This document shows positions 45,091-51,040 of a stretch of DNA of 51,040 nt, one piece after another. The translations under genes and the position numbers were made by a program. This DNA comes from Rhodopirellula sp. (GTDB lineage Bacteria > Planctomycetota > Planctomycetia > Pirellulales > Pirellulaceae). The notes beneath the pieces were generated by a model. That model saw only the letters and a list, made by a program, of their open reading frames with translations. It did not search any database and was not told the origin of the DNA. The DNA lies in assembly GCA_002690925.1 (NCBI GenBank), contig NZGD01000291.1, forward strand, positions 1 through 51,040. Reading direction: 5' to 3'. The first letter of the stretch is position 1, and each line of letters starts with the position of its first letter.

Positions 45091-45855
45091 CTATCGCCAA
45101 TTCGGATTTAATTCTCCACGCTCATTTGCTTCAGCTTCCAGCATCGCTGCTGGCACAACGCGGCGGAACTCGTTTGCGTCTCCTCGGATCGACGCATTGA
45201 TGAGCAGAAGTCCTAAACGCAATTGCTCACGTTTGCGGAGGGGTGCATCCGTCACTCCGGCAGCGAGACTTGCGGCAGCACCTCGAATGAACACGGTCGC
45301 ATTACTCATTGCATCACCAAGGTTGTGACCAGCATCTCCACCGATCACAATCATCCCGCCCAACGCACCAACTCCTGCCTCATCACCTACATCACCCCGA
45401 ACAAAAATGCATCCACCTCGCATCGCGGCGCCACAACGACTACCCGCATTACCGTAAATCGCAAGTGTACCGCCAACCATCGCTGCGCCAGCACCAACAC
45501 CAGCATCACCACGCACACGAACCGCGCCGCTGACCATCCCCTCAGCGACACCACTCCCCACCGCACCTGTCATACGAATGTCAGCCTGCCTATTAAAGGC
45601 AAACGCATAATCACCAAGCGGCCCTTCCATCTTGATCCGAATCGGATGATCCAAACGCATCAGAACTGAATCCTGACCGGCAGAGCCATTGACATCAACC
45701 TGCGTCAACTCCTCATCGTTATCACTGACTGGAATCTCATGAATCGCTCGGTGAAGTTGCTGGGCACCCAGATCCAAGGATAGCCCATTCAAGAAGGAAC
45801 GAGACCTCGAGTGAGGTCCCCCAACTGTCGACCTGGTATTTGGCGATTGATTCAT
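45091..45855 (-). CDS. GXGXG-fold protein (glutamate synthase C-domain/FwdC/GlxC-like)
   Basis: 254 residues from the ATG at 45855; the frame is open 30 codons further upstream. The core is a beta-helix of glycine-rich repeats: IRMTGAVGSGVAEGMVSGAV, VRGDAGVGAGAAMVGGTLAI, YGNAGSRCGAAMRGGCIFV, RGDVGDEAGVGALGGMIVIG and GDAGHNLGDAMSNATVFIRG. This is the GXGXG domain shared by GltB, FwdC and GlxC/MgsC. It stands alone instead of being fused to an amidotransferase or FMN barrel. It precedes the TIM-barrel-like gene on the same strand by 28 bp and is probably cotranscribed. The activity is unknown. Confidence 0.8.
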   Translation of the reverse strand: MNQSPNTRSTVGGPHSRSRSFLNGLSLDLGAQQLHRAIHEIPVSDNDEELTQVDVNGSAGQDSVLMRLDHPIRIKMEGPLGDYAFAFNRQADIRMTGAVGSGVAEGMVSGAVRVRGDAGVGAGAAMVGGTLAIYGNAGSRCGAAMRGGCIFVRGDVGDEAGVGALGGMIVIGGDAGHNLGDAMSNATVFIRGAAASLAAGVTDAPLRKREQLRLGLLLINASIRGDANEFRRVVPAAMLEAEANERGELNPNWR

Positions 45856-46038
45856 GATTGGCTCAGGGTTGGTTTGCTTTTTAGCCAAAGTCTGGGAACA
45901 GGGGTCAAACCCGGATCCTAGAAAAGGTAGCTGCCGAGCAAGCAACGCGTTACCTATGCTGGCGTTACGGGCTTATGTGATTCGCAGAACAGGGTAGCGA
46001 ACATTCAACGGTGAAGGGAACAGCATTCGCTTAGCTCG

Positions 46039-46977
46039 CTACATGGACAATACTTCGCGAACGATGCTTTCCAGTTTAACTGCTGCAGAAATCCCCACCT
46101 CCAGTACTTCCGCATGATCTGCCTTGCTTGGTTGATCGGGATTCGCGACGTTACTCACCATCGAAAGTCCCAAGATCTGCATTCCGGCGGCAGAACCTGC
46201 CAATACCTCCGGAACTGTGCTCATCCCAACCACGTCAGCCCCGATCCGCCGCATCATTCTATACTCACTGCGGGTCTCGTAGTTGGGTCCCAACGTCGCT
46301 AGGTAAGTCCCCGGATAGACGTTAAATCCATCTCTTGTACCAACTTGGAGGGCAATTTGTGACATTTCCAAGTCATAAATCTCGCGTCCCCGCATCAAAT
46401 TTGGGCACTCCGGAACAACCCTCTGTTGAGCCAGTGGACCTGCGCGGAGATCGCCAGGTTGCTGACCTGGTGGCGAATTGGCGTTCGGCAATCCTCCCGA
46501 TCCTCTGAAATCACCACCTCCCATGAAATTCAAATGATCACGAATCACAACAATGTCACCGACACGGAATTTTGGATTCACCCCACCCGCTGCATTGCTA
46601 ACGATCAACCGCTGGACACCAAGTCGAGCCATTAATTTGACAGGGAACGCAACCTGTTCATTCGACCAGCCTTCATACCGATGAAAGCGGCCTGCCATCG
46701 CCATGACCGGCGAAGCGTCGATGACCCCAAAAATCAACTCGCCTCGATGCCCACCCGCAGACGAGACGCCAAACCCAGGTATGTCCTTGTACCTCACTGC
46801 GACGGGATCACGAATTTGGTCTGCCAAGCCTCCCAATCCACTACCAAGAATAATGCCCGTCACAGGACGCTTTCCAAATTCTGTATCACCACCCTCGGAC
46901 GTTACTAAGTCGACTGCTTCCTGAAGCAGTCGACTTTCCCGATTCGCTGAATTTGCAGTTGGTGACGTTGTGCCCAT
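46039..46977 (-). CDS. Purine nucleoside phosphorylase (6-oxopurine type)
   Basis: 312 residues from the ATG at 46977. It cleaves purine nucleosides with phosphate in salvage. Family motifs are GIILGSGLGGLADQI, GRFHRYEGW, VSNAAGGVNPKF, YLATLGPNYETRSEYR and GADVVGMSTVPEVLAG. At the base-specificity position the sequence is LSMVSNVANP: Asn (about 276), as in human PNP Asn243, which favours inosine and guanosine. A 35-residue Gly/Pro insert (GSGGLPNANSPPGQQPG) follows DHLNFMG. It begins 6 bp after the other phosphorylase gene; a TTG six bases upstream is the other possible start. Confidence 0.9.
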   Translation of the reverse strand: MGTTSPTANSANRESRLLQEAVDLVTSEGGDTEFGKRPVTGIILGSGLGGLADQIRDPVAVRYKDIPGFGVSSAGGHRGELIFGVIDASPVMAMAGRFHRYEGWSNEQVAFPVKLMARLGVQRLIVSNAAGGVNPKFRVGDIVVIRDHLNFMGGGDFRGSGGLPNANSPPGQQPGDLRAGPLAQQRVVPECPNLMRGREIYDLEMSQIALQVGTRDGFNVYPGTYLATLGPNYETRSEYRMMRRIGADVVGMSTVPEVLAGSAAGMQILGLSMVSNVANPDQPSKADHAEVLEVGISAAVKLESIVREVLSM

Positions 46978-46983
46978 CCGCAA

Positions 46984-47823
46984 TCAAGCCATCCTGTTGT
47001 GATTGAACTCTTGAACAATTCCATCCACTACTGCAATCAACTTTGGAGTAGCCTCATTGGCAACCGCGATGATCTCTTGAACGTTAGAAGGTTTCAAAGC
47101 ATCCGGCAGGCACATGTCAGTAACAACACTGAGTCCAACAGTTTTCAAGCCGCAGTGAACAGCGACAATCGCTTCGGGGACCGTGCTCATACCAACCACA
47201 TCGGCCCCGATCATTCTCAGGTATCGGTATTCGGCCCGCGTCTCCAAATTTGGTCCTGCGACAGCGACAAAAACTCCCTTATGAATATTGATATCACGTT
47301 CTCTGGCAATTTGAATCGTGCGATCAATCCACTGCTGATCGTAGGGTTCGCACATGTCAGGAAAGCGGGGTCCCAAACGATCATCGTTGATCCCAATCAG
47401 CGGGTTATCACCCAGCAGATTGATTTGGTCTTCGATCACCATCAAATCGCCTGCATTGAAGTAGGGGTTCAATCCACCGCAAGCATTACTGACAATCATC
47501 AGTTCGGCGCCGAGTTCCTTGAATACTCTGACTGGCAAAGTGATATCTTTTAAAGAATATCCTTCATAAAGATGAAAACGGCCCTCCATGGCCACGACGG
47601 GTACGCCGGCTAATCGCCCGCATACCAATCGCCCTCGATGGCTCGTCGCCGTCGAAGTCAAAAAGTGCGGAATATCTTCGTAGTCGAGCGCGGCTTCGAC
47701 CTCAAGTTCCTCAACAATGTCACCCAACCCAGTACCTAGAATGATACCGACCCTTGGCTTCTCACTGAATTCGTGTCGTATTTTGGCACAGGCTTCTTGA
47801 ATCTTGTCATAAAGATCGAGCAT
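46984..47823 (-). CDS. Purine nucleoside phosphorylase paralogue with Asp at the specificity site
   Basis: 279 residues, same family as the neighbour: GIILGTGLGDIVEELE, GRFHLYEGYS, VSNACGGLNPYF, VAVAGPNLETRAEYR, GADVVGMSTVPEAIVA. At the specificity position it reads LSVVTDMCLP: Asp236 replaces the Asn of the human PNP-type, as in MTA phosphorylases, which use 6-aminopurines. It lacks the insert of the neighbour. It is the upstream gene of the pair, read on the minus strand, and its stop is directly followed by the start of the next. Substrate preference (adenosine or methylthioadenosine) is inference. Confidence 0.87.
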   Translation of the reverse strand: MLDLYDKIQEACAKIRHEFSEKPRVGIILGTGLGDIVEELEVEAALDYEDIPHFLTSTATSHRGRLVCGRLAGVPVVAMEGRFHLYEGYSLKDITLPVRVFKELGAELMIVSNACGGLNPYFNAGDLMVIEDQINLLGDNPLIGINDDRLGPRFPDMCEPYDQQWIDRTIQIARERDINIHKGVFVAVAGPNLETRAEYRYLRMIGADVVGMSTVPEAIVAVHCGLKTVGLSVVTDMCLPDALKPSNVQEIIAVANEATPKLIAVVDGIVQEFNHNRMA

Positions 47824-48021
47824 AACTTTCCCTCGAGATTATTGCAGTCCGTTTCTATCATAGCGCGATGACTCGGCATCCGCGACCGCCCAGCGGTGCG
47901 TTAAAACGTAGAAGCCCTAATTCTGTTGTATGATCGGCTGTTGCAAGGCGATCAGCATGGAAATCGGAACACTAATCGCTGAAATACGAGACGTCCGCCC
48001 TACTGCCTACATCGACTCCTC

Positions 48022-50526
48022 ATGACGACCCCATCTCCAGACGTTTTTGAAAAACTGGCGGCCTTTTACTTAGGTCGTGATTACGATCTCGCGCAGCAAA
48101 ACATGACCGACGAACTACTGATGTACGATGCAAAGGACCTTTGCACTCATGCGATGTGCGTTGGCATGACCGGCAGCGGCAAGACGGGACTGTGCATTTC
48201 TCTATTGGAAGAAGCAGCACTCGATGGAATTCCCATCATCTGCGTTGATCCCAAGGGAGATCTCGCCAATTTGCTACTGACGTTCCCAAATCTCAGCCCA
48301 AAGGATTTCCAGCCCTGGGTGGACGAAGGTGAAGCTAACCGAAAGGGAGTCAGCGTCGAGCAATTAGCATCCGCGACAGCCGACCAATGGCGAGAAGGGC
48401 TAAAATCGTGGGGGCAAGATGCCAATCGTATTCAACGACTCAAAGATGCCGTCGACATTTCGGTTTACACGCCAGGCAGTAACATCGGCCTGCCAATGAC
48501 GGTATTAAAAAGCTTCGACGCTCCGCCTGCTGAAGCACGAGACGACGCCGAACTGCTGGGTGACAGAATCACCGGAGCTGTCTCTGGGTTGCTGACACTC
48601 ATGGGGATTGATTCCGATCCCATGACATCGCCTGAGCATATCCTGCTCTCTTCCATTTTACAGAAACAATGGAGGGAAGGAAAAAACGTCGGCATCGGGC
48701 AGTTGATCCGATTGATCCAAAAGCCACCAATCGATCGAATTGGAGTCATCGACCTTGATTCCTTCATGTCAGCTGACGCCCGCAACAAACTCGCCATGCG
48801 ACTGAACAACCTGCTGGCATCACCCGCATTCGCCTCATGGCTGGAGGGTGATTCATTATCGATCAAAAACATGCTGCAATCCGAATCAGGAAAACCTCGG
48901 ATCACGATTCTATCAATTGCGCACCTCAACGATAATGAACGAATGTTCTTTGTCACCATCCTGCTCAACGAACTCCTTGCGTGGGTTCGAACGCAGACCG
49001 GCACAAGCTCCCTGAGAGCTCTCTTTTACATGGATGAAGTTGCAGGCTACTTCCCACCAGTCAAGAACCCTCCCTCCAAGCCACCCATGCTGACACTGCT
49101 CAAACAAGCACGGGCTTTTGGCTTGGGCATCACACTCGCAACTCAAAATCCAGTTGACCTTGATTACAAAGGCTTGTCCAACATCGGAACCTGGTTTTTG
49201 GGTCGATTGCAAACGGAGCGTGACAAAGCAAGAGTACTTGAAGGACTCGAAGGAGCAGCAGTACAGGCAGGGCAGACGTTTGATCGTCAACAGATCGAAC
49301 GGATACTTGCAGGTTTGGGCAGTCGCGTATTTCTGATGAACAATGTCCACGAACGGCACCCACGTATATTTCGAACACGTTGGGCGATGTCGTATCTCGC
49401 GGGGCCACTGGCACGGGGACAGATCAGTCGCCTCATGGCAAAGAAAAAAGAACGACTGGAACTCCTTAAGGCAAAAGGTAATTCAGCCACGACAGGTTCC
49501 GATATTCTTGCAGCGGCCAACCGTGATCAGCAACGAGGGACCACCAATTCCAACACCTCATCACCAACCGCGAATCGTCCTGCCGTTCCCGCAGGCATCA
49601 TCGAACGTTTTTCCAGAACCAACCTGATTAGCAGCCCCCACGCAAAACTGATTTATCGACCCACTCTGTATTGTGAAGGCACTTTACACTTCATTCGCAA
49701 AACAGCATCATTGGATCAATGGCAGGACGTAAAACATGTCATCAATTGCACGCCCGAATTTCCGGAGGACTCCTGGGAAAGTAGCGAGCCAGCGAGCTTG
49801 GATATCGATCTGATTGAGTCCGCTGAAGAAGGATTCACATTTGCCCCGCTCCCCAGTCAACTTGTGAACAAAGGAAAGTACCGAACTTACCGTTCGCAAT
49901 ACAAGGAATTCCTGTACCGGCACTGCAACGTGACGCTCTACAAATCAAACCTCGTCAAAGGGACAGCGCCCCTCGGAGACCAAGCGGACGCGATGGCATA
50001 TTTCACTCAGAAATTCCGTGAGGAACGAGATGCACAAACAGAGAAGCTGCGGGATAAATATGAACGCAAACTGGATTCCCTTGAGAAAAAGATTCGAACG
50101 GGTCAGGATCGGCTGGAGCGTGAAAAAAGCCAAAGTCGCTCATCATTGATATCTGCAGGCTCCTCTGTCATCGGTGCGTTAATGGGATGCTTCATGGGAG
50201 GACGTCGCACCAGTGTCTCGACAGCCGCAAGAGGTGTTGGGTACGCATCGCAGCAAAGCAGCGATGTAGCAAGGGCGAAGCATAGCCTGCAACTGCTGGA
50301 CAAAGACAAACAACAATTGCACCATGAGCTGACAAAGGATCTGGAAGACGTGCAGCAAAATTACGACATCAGCCAGATTAAACTTGAGCCTCAGCAAATC
50401 CGGCCGAGAAAAAGTGACTTAAAAACCGCCGCCCCCTTCATTCTGTGGCGACCTTGGCAAAGGCAAGAAGACGGAACGGAATCACCCCTGGACTGGGAAA
50501 CGTTACCGAAACTTGCAGGGGACTGA
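48022..50526 (+). CDS. HerA/DUF853-like ATPase with C-terminal coiled coil and glycine-zipper
   Basis: 834 residues. A P-loop ATPase of the HerA/DUF87-type: Walker A GMTGSGKT at residues 48-55, PIICVDPKGDLANLLLTFP just after, Walker B LRALFYMDEVAGY at about 333-345, then ARAFGLGITLATQNPVDLDY and FLGRLQTERDKARVLEGLEG, the family's C-terminal ATPase signature. After about residue 500 there is a linker, a beta-rich region, and then a charged coiled coil (KLRDKYERKLDSLEKKI) with a small-residue, glycine-zipper-like stretch (ISAGSSVIGALMGCFMGG) that could enter a membrane. The family's physiological role is mostly unknown; DNA translocation is inferred from the fold. No nuclease (NurA) gene is adjacent. 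Confidence 0.87.
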   Translation: MTTPSPDVFEKLAAFYLGRDYDLAQQNMTDELLMYDAKDLCTHAMCVGMTGSGKTGLCISLLEEAALDGIPIICVDPKGDLANLLLTFPNLSPKDFQPWVDEGEANRKGVSVEQLASATADQWREGLKSWGQDANRIQRLKDAVDISVYTPGSNIGLPMTVLKSFDAPPAEARDDAELLGDRITGAVSGLLTLMGIDSDPMTSPEHILLSSILQKQWREGKNVGIGQLIRLIQKPPIDRIGVIDLDSFMSADARNKLAMRLNNLLASPAFASWLEGDSLSIKNMLQSESGKPRITILSIAHLNDNERMFFVTILLNELLAWVRTQTGTSSLRALFYMDEVAGYFPPVKNPPSKPPMLTLLKQARAFGLGITLATQNPVDLDYKGLSNIGTWFLGRLQTERDKARVLEGLEGAAVQAGQTFDRQQIERILAGLGSRVFLMNNVHERHPRIFRTRWAMSYLAGPLARGQISRLMAKKKERLELLKAKGNSATTGSDILAAANRDQQRGTTNSNTSSPTANRPAVPAGIIERFSRTNLISSPHAKLIYRPTLYCEGTLHFIRKTASLDQWQDVKHVINCTPEFPEDSWESSEPASLDIDLIESAEEGFTFAPLPSQLVNKGKYRTYRSQYKEFLYRHCNVTLYKSNLVKGTAPLGDQADAMAYFTQKFREERDAQTEKLRDKYERKLDSLEKKIRTGQDRLEREKSQSRSSLISAGSSVIGALMGCFMGGRRTSVSTAARGVGYASQQSSDVARAKHSLQLLDKDKQQLHHELTKDLEDVQQNYDISQIKLEPQQIRPRKSDLKTAAPFILWRPWQRQEDGTESPLDWETLPKLAGD

Positions 50527-50805
50527 TCTGTCCAAAAGTGGCAGGTGCACTCGATCTATCGTGCTGTTCCATCTCAGAGAAAACAACCTCTACTGGCGAA
50601 TCAAGCAAACTCAGCTGCCGTCTTGCCGGGGTTGCATGTTCAGGCCCTCTCGAAGTAAACAAGAGCTGGCTGGACGGTTATCCAAATTAAGGGCGGACTG
50701 GCTTTCCATAGCTTTCATGCCTGCTGTCGCCTATGTCGCAATCAGAGTTGCCTGCTGATCGAACACGCATCAAGTAACCGAACACCTATCAAACAACATC
50801 GATTC
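50527..50805. other. Spacer between the ATPase and the small membrane protein gene
   Basis: 279 bp. Short open frames do not look coding. Nothing recognisable apart from the region expected to hold a promoter for the gene at 50806. Confidence 0.4.
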
Positions 50806-51000
50806 ATGAAGCAAATGCTTGGGCTTTGGCGAGATACATGGTGGCTGTGGACGGCGTTCCTAGTCATGACCGTCGCATTCTCATTCTTGTTAGGCAGTTT
50901 CTTTCTGCTGCTTTTGCCTTGTCTTCCTGTCCCGTTCATTTACTTTGCGTTCAATCGATACGACTCCGATGGCAACGAGAAGGCTGATTTAGGCTCCTGA
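50806..51000 (+). CDS. Small membrane protein
   Basis: 64 residues. One long hydrophobic stretch (LWTAFLVMTVAFSFLLGSFF and following) that may form a two-pass hairpin, with a short basic-acidic tail (RYDSDGNEKADLGS). No family recognised. Starts at the ATG at 50806; ends 40 bp before the window edge. Confidence 0.55.
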   Translation: MKQMLGLWRDTWWLWTAFLVMTVAFSFLLGSFFLLLLPCLPVPFIYFAFNRYDSDGNEKADLGS

Positions 51001-51040
51001 ATCAAAACGCCCACGATCCTGGTAGCGTGTTCCTCGCCAG

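Overview
This looks like a chromosomal segment from a planctomycete, most likely of the Pirellulaceae (Rhodopirellula-like). The evidence is gene content. There is a pseudopilin-like DUF1559 protein with the H-X9-DG motif, a giant surface protein with an N-terminal LEPR-XLL-type motif and SdrD_B repeats, an FG-GAP/ASPIC-UnbV lipoprotein beside multiheme cytochromes c, and a probable TIGR03009 protein. Many starts have weak Shine-Dalgarno sequences, which also fits. No prophage, IS element, CRISPR array or rRNA operon was seen.

Layout. 1-3037: the end of tuf, a tRNA-Trp(CCA), secE, nusG and rplK, in the classic translation/secretion/transcription order; the expected rplA does not follow. 3038-8011: a tandem-repeat spacer, a minus-strand glycosyltransferase, then a PilT-type ATPase followed by a GspE/PilB-like protein whose Walker A motif is destroyed. 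8115-14100 (minus): a WD40 protein and a 1,613-residue SdrD_B/FG-GAP surface protein. 14432-19727: a LolA-like/TIGR03009 protein, an FmdB-type zinc ribbon, an isochorismatase-like hydrolase, a small unknown, and a convergent MMPL/RND transporter. 20297-26242: an envelope-glycan block with a GT2 enzyme, a GT39-like membrane enzyme, another polytopic protein, a tiny lipoprotein and a membrane glycosyltransferase fused to TPRs. 26493-27770: the DUF1559 pseudopilin, ended by a strong intrinsic terminator.

28143-34968: a redox block with two divergent multiheme cytochromes (7 and 8 CXXCH sites) and a convergent TPR/FG-GAP/ASPIC-UnbV lipoprotein. 34969-37132: gene-poor, with one supported small secreted protein. 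37133-45855: mixed small and metabolic genes, namely a zinc ribbon, a SAM methyltransferase, RidA, a BtuF-like protein overlapping hisI, a short GT2, an orphan iron-type solute-binding lipoprotein, a gluzincin metalloprotease, and a pair made of a possible divergent TIM barrel plus a GXGXG-fold protein. 46039-47823: two adjacent purine nucleoside phosphorylases that differ at the residue setting 6-oxo versus 6-amino purine preference. 48022-51000: a HerA/DUF853-like ATPase and a small membrane protein.

The window is mostly housekeeping and envelope genes. I do not see a clear new defence or mobile system. The parts most likely to hold something undescribed are the inactive-looking GspE homologue paired with PilT, the cytochrome/ASPIC-UnbV block, and the orphan GXGXG/TIM-like pair.
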